Shown here one piece after another: positions 22,013-30,756 of a DNA stretch of 31,214 bases (position 1 is its first letter; every line of letters starts with the position of its first letter). The notes under the pieces were generated by a model, which was not told where the DNA came from, searched no databases, and saw only the letters and a list, made by a program, of their open reading frames with translations. Where the stretch lies: assembly GCA_964576475.1 (NCBI GenBank), contig CAZNVG010000011.1, positions 1-31,214 on the forward strand, written 5' to 3'. This DNA comes from CAZNVG01 sp964576475. GTDB lineage: Bacteria > Patescibacteriota > Saccharimonadia > Saccharimonadales > CAZNVG01. The position numbers were made by a program, and so were the translations under genes.

Positions 22013-22765
22013 TCAGCTGTTTAGATATAACTGAATATCAATGAGCAATTGGCGCGCGTGATCACGAGCTGCGTCTTCAATCGCACTGTCGTTCAGCCGA
22101 CCGTAAGCTATATCATTAACGACCGCGGTACATTCCGCGAGATTTTCGTTCACTGCAAACAAATAATGCGTCGCACTAAGTGCTGTTTCGATTTCTTGCT
22201 CGGCACTCTTTAGGCGGCGGCGAAGCTCTTCGTTTGTCATTTTGCTGCGCTTATGTAGTCTCAATAGCCATTCATCAAAAGCGGGAGGCAAAAGAAACAC
22301 ACTCTTGAGTTCAGGATTGTGGCTTCGATAGGTCGACTCTCCCTGTACCTCAATCTCTTTGAGTGCGATTTTTCCCTGTTGGTATGCTTTTTCAAACTCA
22401 CGCTTATGCGCACCACTCACCTGCTGCCTGTGAATAACTGCCGCCTCGACATAATCTTGCTCCCGAATTCCCTCTAGTACCTCTGCCTCAGTTTTGAACC
22501 AATATACTTTGCCGTTTTGCTCTGGCTCACCTTCGACGATTCTCGGAGCACGTGTCGTGTCAGAGACGATCATGAAATAGTTGCCCGTCTTTACTAGTTC
22601 ATCAATCAAAGTATTCCGGCCCGATCCTGTAGGCCCAACAAGCACAACAAGCGGCGCTTTTCGCAGCACATCAGTTACAGCCTCACTTGGCGAATAGTCC
22701 TCAAGCAGTGCTTCAAATTCTTCTAGATGTTCAAGTTGTGGCGGTGTGTGTTTTGGGGTTTCCAT
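22013..22765 (-). CDS. Guanylate-kinase-like protein with altered P-loop
   Basis: The 250-residue protein has an N-terminal helical extension (about 1-35) and a guanylate-kinase-like core: LVVLVGPTGSGRNTLIDEL, SDTTRAPRIVEGEPEQNGKVYWF (the T-T-R-x-P-R GMP-binding motif) and a lid with RLHKRSKMTNEELRRRL. In the P-loop the usual G-K-S/T is replaced by G-R-N-T, so the ATP-binding Lys is Arg. It is either an adapted GMP kinase or a non-catalytic relative. The start at 22765 is set by an extended -10 six bases upstream. Confidence 0.75.
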   Translation of the reverse strand: METPKHTPPQLEHLEEFEALLEDYSPSEAVTDVLRKAPLVVLVGPTGSGRNTLIDELVKTGNYFMIVSDTTRAPRIVEGEPEQNGKVYWFKTEAEVLEGIREQDYVEAAVIHRQQVSGAHKREFEKAYQQGKIALKEIEVQGESTYRSHNPELKSVFLLPPAFDEWLLRLHKRSKMTNEELRRRLKSAEQEIETALSATHYLFAVNENLAECTAVVNDIAYGRLNDSAIEDAARDHARQLLIDIQLYLNS

Positions 22766-22771
22766 GTATCA

Positions 22772-22780
22772 GTTATAACA
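22772..22780 (-). promoter_or_regulatory. Extended -10 promoter of the gmk-like gene
   Basis: TGT followed by TATAAC (22772-22777) on the minus strand, 6 bases before the ATG at 22765. Confidence 0.5.
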
Positions 22781-22846
22781 GATTAGATTTTGATGTCCAC
22801 TCCAAGAAGCAACAGAACGAGCTTTGTAGTGAAGTATGTTCGCTAG

Positions 22847-23947
22847 TTAGTTTCCGTAGAGTCGCTTATGCCAGTAGCGTATCTCCCAGCTCGGACCAAC
22901 TGGAACACCTTGAGCTTTGTAGTACGCCATACGAGTAGGTACTTCAACAGAATCACCGACCGATATAGCCCCGTTAACCATTTTGAACTGCTCGGCGTTC
23001 AAAAGCATTCCAGCTGTCTTTGCCCCGCCGTTTAACTGAATGAACTTAATCCACGCCACTGCATTTTCTTTAGTACTCGCACCGTTTGACTGCCCCACAA
23101 AATCTTGAAGATCCAGGAATATCGGTGTTTTTGCGTTAGTAAACAAATCGGTGAGATTTGCTGATAGATCAGGCAATGCCCACGCGAGCTCATTACCCGG
23201 CTGATATTGCGAGTATGGCGTCCAGAAAGCCGGTGACCACATCACTCGCTGCTTAAAGCTGATCTTATTCAGTTCTGTAGAGAGGGTATTTATGTAGGTT
23301 AGATACGCAGATTCAATAGATTTATCCCAAAACCCTGCCAAGTTCGCTTCGTAGGTTATATACCAATCAAACTGCGCCTTAGGATATGCTAATTTAAACG
23401 CTGCTGCGGCCGACTTTGAGATACTGACATTTTGTGCACGAAAGTTAGTATCTTTAATTCCCTCAATGTATTTAGAGCCCGCTCCTGTCCATGCCAAATC
23501 AACAGTTCCTACATATGCATAGTCAAAAGCCTTCAGAGATCCTCCTGGCAAATAAGGCGCAATCACATCTAGATAGCTTTTGTAGAGCTTGCCATCCTTA
23601 TCGGCAATGTCCTGCAATACAATTCTATTTATATAGGCTGGTTTTTGCGGGTTTCTATGTTTTAGACGAATGTCTTCAAGATACGATTTAAGCTGCGCTG
23701 GGCTGATAGTAGGATCAAGTGTCGAAACCTGAATCATCACACCATATGATGGCTCTGAAGGTATCGCTGTAGCAGCAAAAGTACGGCTTATAGTAATAGC
23801 GCCTGCAACAAGAATGAGAATCGCAGATAGTCCATAGGCTAACCTACGCAGTCCCGTCTTTGTACTCGATCGATAGCCGAACCGTGTTTTAGTATGCTCT
23901 GTTACATTATCCCAAGTTTTTCCTCGAGATGATTTAAAACGAGACAT
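22847..23947 (-). CDS. Exported DUF4434-like/glycosidase-like protein
   Basis: The 366-residue protein has a polar 30-residue head, a membrane helix (about 37-58, ending TFAATA) and an extracytoplasmic domain. Features such as FDWYITYEANLAGFWDKS, YLTYINTLSTELNK, RVMWSPAFWTPYSQY and FLDLQDFVGQ resemble TIM-barrel glycosidase-like proteins of the DUF4434 type, where aromatic and acidic residues line the cleft. The assignment is by pattern only. AAGGA lies 7 bases before the ATG. It may act on cell-surface sugars of the host or of its own wall. Confidence 0.55.
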   Translation of the reverse strand: MSRFKSSRGKTWDNVTEHTKTRFGYRSSTKTGLRRLAYGLSAILILVAGAITISRTFAATAIPSEPSYGVMIQVSTLDPTISPAQLKSYLEDIRLKHRNPQKPAYINRIVLQDIADKDGKLYKSYLDVIAPYLPGGSLKAFDYAYVGTVDLAWTGAGSKYIEGIKDTNFRAQNVSISKSAAAAFKLAYPKAQFDWYITYEANLAGFWDKSIESAYLTYINTLSTELNKISFKQRVMWSPAFWTPYSQYQPGNELAWALPDLSANLTDLFTNAKTPIFLDLQDFVGQSNGASTKENAVAWIKFIQLNGGAKTAGMLLNAEQFKMVNGAISVGDSVEVPTRMAYYKAQGVPVGPSWEIRYWHKRLYGN

Positions 23948-23980
23948 TGTATTTCCTTTTTGTTTTTAGGTATATATCGG

Positions 23981-23989
23981 ATAGTAGCA
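23981..23989 (-). promoter_or_regulatory. Extended -10 promoter of the exported DUF4434-like gene
   Basis: TGC followed by TACTAT (23981-23986) on the minus strand, 33 bases before the ATG at 23947, leaving a leader with an AAGGA site. Confidence 0.4.
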
Positions 23990-24023
23990 CTTCAGAAAAC
24001 AGACCGCAAACTGCTTGTGTTTG

Positions 24024-25805
24024 CTAATCACGCTTTAACATGACAGTAAATGCTTCTGCCGGGATATCAACTTTACCAAAGCGCTTCATGCGCTTTTTAC
24101 CGCGCGCCTGTTTTGCAAGCACCTTTTTCTTACGGGATACGTCGCCGCCGTACAATCCAGTCGTAACATCTTTTCGATACGCACTCAGATCTTCACGTGC
24201 TATAAATTTACCGCCGATAGCAGCTTGCAAAGCTACTTTGAAGTTTTGCCTTGGAATAATGTCTTTCAGTTTCGTAACTGTTGACTGACCCAGGCTTTGC
24301 GCTTCGGTTTTATGAACGATAAGGCTCAAAGCCCCAACGATATCTCCCGCTACATAAAAATCAACCTTTACGAGATCTTCTGCACGATAATCATCTAGCT
24401 CGTAGTTAAAGCTGCCGTAGCCACTAGTTATGCTCTTAAGCTCATCATAAAAATCAGTTAGCAGGTTTGCGAGAGGAGCGTCAAAGCTAACCAACGCCAG
24501 CTGGGCGTCAACATAGCTCAGATGCTTGTGAATACCTCTCTTTGTCGCCACCAACTGCATGACACCGCCAACATATTCTTTCGGCACAACCACTTCACCC
24601 TTAATCCATGGCTCTCTGATTTCAGAAATTGTAGCAACGTCGGGCAAATCTGAAGCACTCTTGATATCGATTTCCGTGCCGTCGGTTTTTACCACATGGT
24701 AGTCGGTGCTCGGGTTCGTAATTATGAGACTTAGGTCATACTCTCGCTCTAGTCGTTCGCGGACAATATCCATATGCAGCAGTCCTAAGAATCCGATTCG
24801 CACCCCAAATCCTAATACGGGAGAATTCTCTGGGGTAAATTGCAATGCCGAATCACTTAAACTTAGTTTTTCGACCGCGTCCTTTAGCTCCTGATAGTGC
24901 TCATTACTCTCCGGGAAAAAGCCGGCATAGACGAAAGGTTTGACGTCTTTATAGCCAGGCAATGGATCAACGCTAGGGTTACTCGTCAGCGTAACTGTGT
25001 CACCGACTTTGGCTTCTCGTGTTGTCTTCAGGTTTGTAACGATATATCCAATTTCACCAGTCTCAATGGCTTTACCGGCAGTCATGCCAGGCTGCAGTGA
25101 TCCGACTTCAAGCGCAAGTCCTTCGGCATTGGTAGCGCACATTGTAATCTCGTCGGCCTTGCCAATTCTACCGTCTACGGCACGAACGTAGAGAATAACT
25201 CCTCGATAATCATCGTAGTAACTATCGAAAATAAGTGCACGCGTGGGCGCATCAACATCTCCGGTAGGCGGTTTCACCTGCGCAACTACAGCCTCGAGGA
25301 CATCTGGCACACCGACGCCAGTCTTGGCGCTTATGTGCAGTATTTCCTCTGGCTTACACCCCAGCAAGCTCACCACTTCGGCTGTAACCTTTGGTACATC
25401 AGCTGCTGGAAGGTCTATTTTGTTGAGTACTGGGATTATTGTTAGATCGGCAGCCAATGCTAGGTACACATTTGCTAACGTTTGTGCTTGGATACCCTGC
25501 GAAGCATCAACAACTAAAATCGCCCCTTCACATGCTTCCAAGCTTCGTGACACTTCATAGCTAAAGTCAACATGTCCTGGTGTATCAATCAGATTAAGCT
25601 CATAGTCCTTGTATCGCATACGAACGGGAGCTAACTTAATTGTTATTCCTTTTTCACGCTCAAGGTCCATCTTATCGAGCAACTGCGCTTTCATATCACG
25701 TTTTTGGACGGTACCGGTTAGCTCCAATAGACGATCAGCCAGGGTAGACTTACCGTGGTCAATGTGAGCAATGATACAGAAATTTCGTATATGATCTTGA
25801 TGCAT
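24024..25805 (-). CDS. lepA: Elongation factor 4 (LepA)
   Basis: The 593-residue GTPase shows G1 AHIDHGKST, DTPGHVDF (G3), NKIDLP (G4), and the LepA-specific C-terminal end GKKRMKRFGKVDIPAEAF. LepA acts on stalled or back-translocated ribosomes and aids ribosome assembly. Length is normal (about 600). The start is set to 25805: the nearer upstream ATG at 25814 lies directly after the -10 box and would be outside the transcript. Confidence 0.97.
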   Translation of the reverse strand: MHQDHIRNFCIIAHIDHGKSTLADRLLELTGTVQKRDMKAQLLDKMDLEREKGITIKLAPVRMRYKDYELNLIDTPGHVDFSYEVSRSLEACEGAILVVDASQGIQAQTLANVYLALAADLTIIPVLNKIDLPAADVPKVTAEVVSLLGCKPEEILHISAKTGVGVPDVLEAVVAQVKPPTGDVDAPTRALIFDSYYDDYRGVILYVRAVDGRIGKADEITMCATNAEGLALEVGSLQPGMTAGKAIETGEIGYIVTNLKTTREAKVGDTVTLTSNPSVDPLPGYKDVKPFVYAGFFPESNEHYQELKDAVEKLSLSDSALQFTPENSPVLGFGVRIGFLGLLHMDIVRERLEREYDLSLIITNPSTDYHVVKTDGTEIDIKSASDLPDVATISEIREPWIKGEVVVPKEYVGGVMQLVATKRGIHKHLSYVDAQLALVSFDAPLANLLTDFYDELKSITSGYGSFNYELDDYRAEDLVKVDFYVAGDIVGALSLIVHKTEAQSLGQSTVTKLKDIIPRQNFKVALQAAIGGKFIAREDLSAYRKDVTTGLYGGDVSRKKKVLAKQARGKKRMKRFGKVDIPAEAFTVMLKRD

Positions 25806-25814
25806 ACTGCGCAT

Positions 25815-25823
25815 ATTCTAACA
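25815..25823 (-). promoter_or_regulatory. Extended -10 promoter of lepA
   Basis: TGT followed by TAGAAT (25815-25820) on the minus strand. The transcript should start about 2 bases before the ATG at 25805. Confidence 0.5.
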
Positions 25824-25872
25824 GAGGTAACCCCAAAGAGCTACCCCAGTTAAGCCACGCATACGGTCGACA

Positions 25873-27447
25873 TTAGCGCCACTGGTTGAAGAGAATTTTC
25901 TTTGTTCGACTAATGATCGGTTCCGCCTCTTGCAATCGGAAGACTGAACAGATTGCCGTATATGCGGCCAAGCTACCAACAACGATTAAGCCGAATTTAG
26001 GCACTAGGCTTGCAAAACCTCTGTCCCTCGCGCCAAGAGGTAGTAATCTAATCAAGAAATACGTGACTAACGACATCAGCCCGGCAGCTGACAACATCTT
26101 TATGAATGCTGCGGTAAATTCTGCGGTAATGAACCCTGGATAGCGACGCCATAGTACTCCAACCAGAATCAAGACTTCGGCTGCTGCAACGATTGATTGA
26201 GCCATCGCTAACCCGTTTATGCCATAAGCACTTGGCCGAGCCAAGAAGATCGCGAGAAAAATATTAAGCAGGATAGCAAAGATAGATATCTTTAGAGGGG
26301 TCATCGTATCGTGTTGTGCGTAGAAAGATCGACTCATTATATGAAAGATCGAACGGAAGAAGATAGAAACTACCAGAAGCCCAAGCAATGAAGCAATAAC
26401 GGGGTTGCCTCCTGCGGCCAACAGTCGCACCAGATAACCTCGACCAAAGTAAGCAATCACCGCGGCAGGCAAGGCTAACCATATAATCACTCTAAGAATT
26501 CTCAGTAAGTCACGCTTGAATAAATCGGGGCGACCTTGATTGAGTCGATCTGTAATCCTCGGGAAAGCCGCCGTACTGATCGCCACACCAATGAGTGTTA
26601 TCGGCACGCTGTGCAGTGTATACGCCGTTTGATACGCAGTGATCGCACCGACGCCCAGACGTGACGCGAGGTTTACTTCGACAATGTTATTGAAGTAGTC
26701 AATTCCTTGATCGACAGAACGGGCTGGTAGGAGATGGAGCACTTCCTTGAAACCTCTGTTCTTCCAGAAAATCTTAGGAAAGTAGGTGTAGCCCATGCCG
26801 TATAGTCCGAACGCCGCCACCAATAACTGCATGATAGATCCAATCACCACTCCATACGCAACACCTTCGATACCTAATCGTGGGCTAAGGCCAATGATCC
26901 CAATTATGATTCCCATACTGTAGAAACTCGGCGCTAAGGCAAAAAAGAAAAACCGCCCCACCGCCTGCTGCATACTTGTGAACACACTACTGATGGAAAA
27001 CAAAAATGGATTTATGGCGATTATGCGCATCATACTCGCTGCCTGCTCAAGCTGATATCCTTGCAGTCCAGAGGCAACAACATGTACCAAAGGTTTAGCA
27101 AAAATCATGATAAGGATGGACGCAACGAAAGTGATTGCCGCCATGAAATTCAGTAAGCTATTGCTCAATTCCCACGCTGACTTTTTATTACCTTTGCCAA
27201 GTCGCTCATTGAACACTGGTATAAATGTGACACTGAGTGCGCCGCTCGTTAATACAAAGAACATAAAGTCAGGGATCGTAAATGCTGCCTTATAAGCGTC
27301 AACCTCGGCACCGACACCAAAGTTCGCAAGCAGCAGACGCTCACGCATGAGTCCGAGAAGGTTCGCCACTAGCGTCGATGCGGCAAGCAACCCAGCTGCC
27401 CAAAATATAGGCACTCGTTTATTAGCACGATTTAATATTCGATTCAT
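25873..27447 (-). CDS. murJ: Lipid II flippase MurJ (MviN family)
   Basis: The 524-residue protein is polytopic with about 14 helices and the MurJ signature at the start (NLLGLMRERLLLANFGVGAEVDAYKAAFTIPDF) and the FIPVFNERLGKG loop. It moves lipid-linked peptidoglycan precursor across the membrane, so this organism builds its own wall. A -10 box ends 9 bases before the ATG; no Shine-Dalgarno is present. It is divergent in regulation from the ftsH unit, which ends upstream. Confidence 0.92.
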   Translation of the reverse strand: MNRILNRANKRVPIFWAAGLLAASTLVANLLGLMRERLLLANFGVGAEVDAYKAAFTIPDFMFFVLTSGALSVTFIPVFNERLGKGNKKSAWELSNSLLNFMAAITFVASILIMIFAKPLVHVVASGLQGYQLEQAASMMRIIAINPFLFSISSVFTSMQQAVGRFFFFALAPSFYSMGIIIGIIGLSPRLGIEGVAYGVVIGSIMQLLVAAFGLYGMGYTYFPKIFWKNRGFKEVLHLLPARSVDQGIDYFNNIVEVNLASRLGVGAITAYQTAYTLHSVPITLIGVAISTAAFPRITDRLNQGRPDLFKRDLLRILRVIIWLALPAAVIAYFGRGYLVRLLAAGGNPVIASLLGLLVVSIFFRSIFHIMSRSFYAQHDTMTPLKISIFAILLNIFLAIFLARPSAYGINGLAMAQSIVAAAEVLILVGVLWRRYPGFITAEFTAAFIKMLSAAGLMSLVTYFLIRLLPLGARDRGFASLVPKFGLIVVGSLAAYTAICSVFRLQEAEPIISRTKKILFNQWR

Positions 27448-27456
27448 CTAACTACT

Positions 27457-27485
27457 AGTATCAGGGATAGAGCTAAAGCGATCAA
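27457..27485 (-). promoter_or_regulatory. Promoter of murJ
   Basis: -35 TTGATC (27480-27485), 17-base spacer and -10 GATACT (27457-27462) on the minus strand, ending 9 bases before the ATG at 27447. Confidence 0.45.
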
Positions 27486-27518
27486 GCACATTGCTACTAC
27501 GGAACGTACTTTGGTGCT

Positions 27519-27881
27519 TTATGCCTGCTTTATAAGGTTGCCTATGAGTGCAAACAGAAACATTAATACAAGCCCAATGACAACGATATAGAAGGGAACC
27601 TTTGCTTCGCGCGCAAAACCCCGAATGAAGCCGAATGATTTATTTTCACTTGGCTGAGTAGTTTTTCTTATCTGTCGAATTGCTCCGTATGCCAACAGTA
27701 TTACAACTCCGAAGAAACCTAAGACCATGGTCGACTTGGCCCAACCAGGCATTTTTTCCGGTGAACCGAACGCTATCACCAGAAGTGCGAAAACAGTTGG
27801 AACTATATACAGATACAGACGTAGAGCTAACGAGAGAATAGGGTCATCGTGCTCGGTAGCATCTCTGGATATATGTTTCAT
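27519..27881 (-). CDS. Small membrane protein after ftsH, unknown (120 aa)
   Basis: The 120-residue protein has three membrane helices (about residues 22-40, 52-68 and 97-115) joined by a Pro/charged loop and a basic stretch (RQIRKTTQPSENKSFGF). I recognise no family. It begins 6 bases past the ftsH stop and so shares its transcript; a role as an FtsH partner is a guess from position. Confidence 0.6.
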   Translation of the reverse strand: MKHISRDATEHDDPILSLALRLYLYIVPTVFALLVIAFGSPEKMPGWAKSTMVLGFFGVVILLAYGAIRQIRKTTQPSENKSFGFIRGFAREAKVPFYIVVIGLVLMFLFALIGNLIKQA

Positions 27882-27887
27882 TTCGTT

Positions 27888-29747
27888 CTAATACAGTGCG
27901 GCATCTTTAGGCATCGTTGTGCCTTTGAGAATCTCTATGACTCGCTCTGCTTCAACAGTTTCCTTCTCAAGCAGCTCGTCTTTAAGTTTCTCAAGTGGTT
28001 TCAGGTTAGCCCGAATAACTGACTCTGCACGCTTACTTGCTTCAGTGATTAGAGCCTCGACTTCATCATCAATGACTTTGGCTGTTTCGTCAGAATAGGT
28101 ACGCTCATGGACGAGTCGTTCCATCATCATGCCGTCTTCAGTGTGGAACACTTGATCTCGCAATGCCTTACCCATCCCCTGCTCAACCACCATTTCGCGA
28201 GCTAGTTCTGCGGCTTTCTGCAGGTCGCTACCTGCACCGGTCGTGACTCGATCATCACCGTATTTGATTTTCTCTGCAACCCTGCCACCGAGCATTCGAG
28301 CGAGAACATCTTTGTATTCAATGATGCTGTGATAGCTCTTGTCCTCAGGCGGAATAAACCAGGTGACTCCTCCGGTACCGCCACGTGGGATAATCGTTAC
28401 TTTGTGCACCATGTCGCTATCTGGCAGTACTTGACCGACAACAGCATGGCCAGCCTCGTGATAGGCGGTCAGCTCTTTCTCTTTGTCGCTCATTACCTTT
28501 GACTTGCGTTCAGGACCAATCGCAACCTTTTCGAATGCTTCGGTAAGATCTTTGTTGCTGATCGTCTTGCTATCACGACGAGCGGCCACGATAGCAGCTT
28601 CATTTGCGATGTTCGCAAGATCGGCACCACTACTGCCAGCTGTCTTTGCGGCTAGAGACGAAATATCGACAGCGCTATCAAGTGGCTTCTTTTCGAAGTG
28701 AATCTTCAAAATCGCTTCGCGCGCCTTGCGGTCTGGCAAGCTAATCATGACTCGACGGTCAAATCGACCGGGTCGAAGCAATGCAGGATCAAGAACATCT
28801 GCGCGGTTTGTAGCGGCAACGACTATTACGTTTGATCCCTGTTCGAAACCATCCATCTCAACAAGAATCTGGTTCAGTGTCTGTTCTCGCTCATCATGTC
28901 CACCTCCCATTCCAGAGCCTCGACGCCGCCCAACTGCATCGATTTCGTCTATGAAGATAATGCAGGGAGCATTTTTCTTAGCTTTCGCGAAGAGATCACG
29001 CACACGTGAGGCACCAACGCCGACGAACATTTCAACGAATTCTGAACCCGAAATGCTGAAGAACGGCACCCCAGCCTCGCCCGCAACTGCGCGGGCCAAC
29101 ATTGTTTTACCTGTTCCTGGAGGGCCTACGAGTAGTACACCTTTTGGAATACGAGCGCCTACCTTTTCGAACTTAGTTGGGAATTTAAGGAATTCAACTA
29201 CTTCTTCAAGATCTTGTTTGGATTCTTCATTACCAGCAACGTCTTTGAAGTTGATGATGTCCTTTTCATTGCCAAATAAACGAGCACGGCTCTTCCCGAA
29301 ACTCATCGCCTGATTTCCTTGCCCTTGAGCTTGACGCATCATGAACCAGAAAAATGCCATTATTGCTATGAGTGGCAGTATAGCCAAGCCAACTTGCAGC
29401 CACGTATCGTTTCCATTGCTTTGTGAAGCAAACGTGACCTTGACCTCTCCATTATTGGGGATACCTTGTTCGTAAATAGAACCTTGTGAGTCACGACGAC
29501 TCTTGAGCGTCGGGTCCTTCTGGTCCTTCTCGGTTACTTTGAGTTCCTCACCATTCACTTCGATTGCTGAGATTTCGCCGCGCTTAGCTTTGTCCACCAC
29601 TTCGGAGAAGGGAACATCTTTAACCTGCTTAGAAGGTTGACGATTAACGGCGACTATTATGAGACCGAAGAGTAATATCAGGGCGACAAATCCTGCGTTC
29701 TTCATGCCACGCCTGCGATTGTCTGAGGGTGTACGTTTTTTATCCAT
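27888..29747 (-). CDS. ftsH: ATP-dependent zinc metalloprotease FtsH
   Basis: The 619-residue protein has an N-terminal helix (about 17-35), a small external domain, a second helix (about 116-138) and an AAA+ part with GPPGTGKT, IIFIDEIDAVG and the second region of homology (NRADVLDPALLRPGRFDRR), then the metalloprotease site HEAGH and the distal Asp region. It degrades misfolded membrane and some soluble proteins. The start is ATG 29747: a consensus TATAAT ends 9 bases upstream, so the longer TTG frame lies in the promoter. A degenerate CIRCE lies upstream. Confidence 0.97.
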   Translation of the reverse strand: MDKKRTPSDNRRRGMKNAGFVALILLFGLIIVAVNRQPSKQVKDVPFSEVVDKAKRGEISAIEVNGEELKVTEKDQKDPTLKSRRDSQGSIYEQGIPNNGEVKVTFASQSNGNDTWLQVGLAILPLIAIMAFFWFMMRQAQGQGNQAMSFGKSRARLFGNEKDIINFKDVAGNEESKQDLEEVVEFLKFPTKFEKVGARIPKGVLLVGPPGTGKTMLARAVAGEAGVPFFSISGSEFVEMFVGVGASRVRDLFAKAKKNAPCIIFIDEIDAVGRRRGSGMGGGHDEREQTLNQILVEMDGFEQGSNVIVVAATNRADVLDPALLRPGRFDRRVMISLPDRKAREAILKIHFEKKPLDSAVDISSLAAKTAGSSGADLANIANEAAIVAARRDSKTISNKDLTEAFEKVAIGPERKSKVMSDKEKELTAYHEAGHAVVGQVLPDSDMVHKVTIIPRGGTGGVTWFIPPEDKSYHSIIEYKDVLARMLGGRVAEKIKYGDDRVTTGAGSDLQKAAELAREMVVEQGMGKALRDQVFHTEDGMMMERLVHERTYSDETAKVIDDEVEALITEASKRAESVIRANLKPLEKLKDELLEKETVEAERVIEILKGTTMPKDAALY

Positions 29748-29756
29748 GTAGGAGTA

Positions 29757-29762
29757 ATTATA
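29757..29762 (-). promoter_or_regulatory. -10 box of the ftsH operon
   Basis: Consensus TATAAT on the minus strand, 9 bases before the ATG at 29747; nearly leaderless. The -35 position (29780-29785) lies inside the CIRCE-like repeat. Confidence 0.55.
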
Positions 29763-29772
29763 CAACTGACAG

Positions 29773-29799
29773 GTAGCACTGGCTAGTAGTGAGCGCCAA
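29773..29799. promoter_or_regulatory. Degenerate CIRCE-like element before ftsH
   Basis: GTAGCACTG, 9 bases, GAGCGCCAA: 14 of 18 positions match the CIRCE consensus and the spacer is exactly 9. Its place over the ftsH -35 region is what an HrcA operator would have; the weak arms keep this tentative. Confidence 0.4.
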
Positions 29800-29825
29800 T
29801 ATTACTACAGAACGTAAAGCAAACC

Positions 29826-30737
29826 TTATGTTCGAGGTCCGAAAAAGATCGCCCGCTCTGGCATGACCTGCATATGTATATGACAGCAAGCATCATGCTT
29901 CGATCGAAGAACGGCAGTCTTTGCCGCCACCGAAAAACGCTCTAAGTTTTTTGCGCTGACATCTCTAGCTCCAAGTTTACGCAAAATTGTCATGATGACT
30001 TCTCGAGACTCGGCGTGCGACAACATGATAAGTTGGTGTCGCGGAATGAGGATGCCCTGCCCTTCGTCTTGTGCATACTTCGTCAACCAAGCATCGAGCT
30101 GACTGTCTGCCTCGCCATTAAGCTGGTGCGCGCGATCTATAAACGCGAGAAGTTTCTCTCTAAACGCTGGATCCTTCGCTTCGGCTTTGGGGATCATAAC
30201 GCGTCGAACATAATTGCGACGGTATTTTGTATCTGAATTGGTACTATCTTCTCTCCAATGGAGCCCATGCGTCCGAGCGTACAGTTCAAGATCACGTTTG
30301 CGAAGCGACAGCAGCGGCCGCCAAATTTCATCGGTAGACCGTAGTGAGCCAAGTCCTTTGCGGCCAGTTCCTCTGAGCAGATTCATGACAGCCGTCTCTA
30401 CTAAATCGTCTTGATGGTGTGCCGTGACTATAGCTCGAGCGTTATAGGTGCGACGAATGCCGTGCAGAAACTCATATCGAGCCGCTCGAGCCATTTCCTC
30501 GCTTGCCGAAGTGCCCAGCTCTTTTCGTTCCGTTTCAAAACGCAGGCCATAACGATCAGCAAGCGCACCAACAAATAATGCATCATCTGAGGAATCAGGA
30601 CGGATACCATGATCAAAGTGCGCCACAATCAGCTGCCTAGAATCCAGTTGACGAGCTAGTACATCCAATAAAACAACAGAGTCTATCCCGCCGCTGATTG
30701 CGAGTACTATCGGTTGCATGTCTGTTTGAACGCTCAT
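29826..30737 (-). CDS. tilS: tRNA(Ile)-lysidine synthase TilS
   Basis: The 303-residue protein has the PP-loop SGGIDSVVLLDVLAR, then AHFDHGIRPDSSDDA, and the TilS-type HHQDDLVETAVMNLLRGTGRKGLGSL motif plus a tRNA-binding C-terminal part. TilS converts the wobble cytidine of tRNA-Ile(CAU) to lysidine so it reads AUA, an essential step. Start 30737 is chosen because a TG-T-AACAAT box ends 6 bases upstream; ATG 30719 is possible. The gene runs divergently from the kinase gene, with overlapping promoters. Confidence 0.93.
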   Translation of the reverse strand: MSVQTDMQPIVLAISGGIDSVVLLDVLARQLDSRQLIVAHFDHGIRPDSSDDALFVGALADRYGLRFETERKELGTSASEEMARAARYEFLHGIRRTYNARAIVTAHHQDDLVETAVMNLLRGTGRKGLGSLRSTDEIWRPLLSLRKRDLELYARTHGLHWREDSTNSDTKYRRNYVRRVMIPKAEAKDPAFREKLLAFIDRAHQLNGEADSQLDAWLTKYAQDEGQGILIPRHQLIMLSHAESREVIMTILRKLGARDVSAKNLERFSVAAKTAVLRSKHDACCHIHMQVMPERAIFFGPRT

Positions 30738-30739
30738 GG

Positions 30740-30745
30740 TATAAT
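30740..30745 (+). promoter_or_regulatory. -10 box of the P-loop kinase gene
   Basis: Consensus TATAAT, 11 bases before the ATG at 30757, in the short divergent region shared with tilS. Confidence 0.45.
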
Positions 30746-30752
30746 TGTTACA
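30744..30752 (-). promoter_or_regulatory. Possible extended -10 promoter of tilS
   Basis: TGT followed by AACAAT (30744-30749) on the minus strand, 6 bases before the ATG at 30737. It overlaps the divergent TATAAT, so the two promoters should exclude each other. Confidence 0.35.
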
Positions 30753-30756
30753 CCAA

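Noticed and set aside
22202..22232. CGGCACTCTTTAGG, a second CIRCE-like half
   Set aside because: It is within the coding part of the gmk-like gene and lacks the inverted partner.
27484..27522. AAGCAC/GTGCTT inverted repeat after the ftsH operon
   Set aside because: Only 6 bp with a loop above 20 bases and no T-run; it overlaps the murJ -35 box, so I do not call it a terminator.
28726..29313. 195-codon plus-strand frame
   Set aside because: It lies wholly opposite the conserved AAA+ part of ftsH and has no family features.
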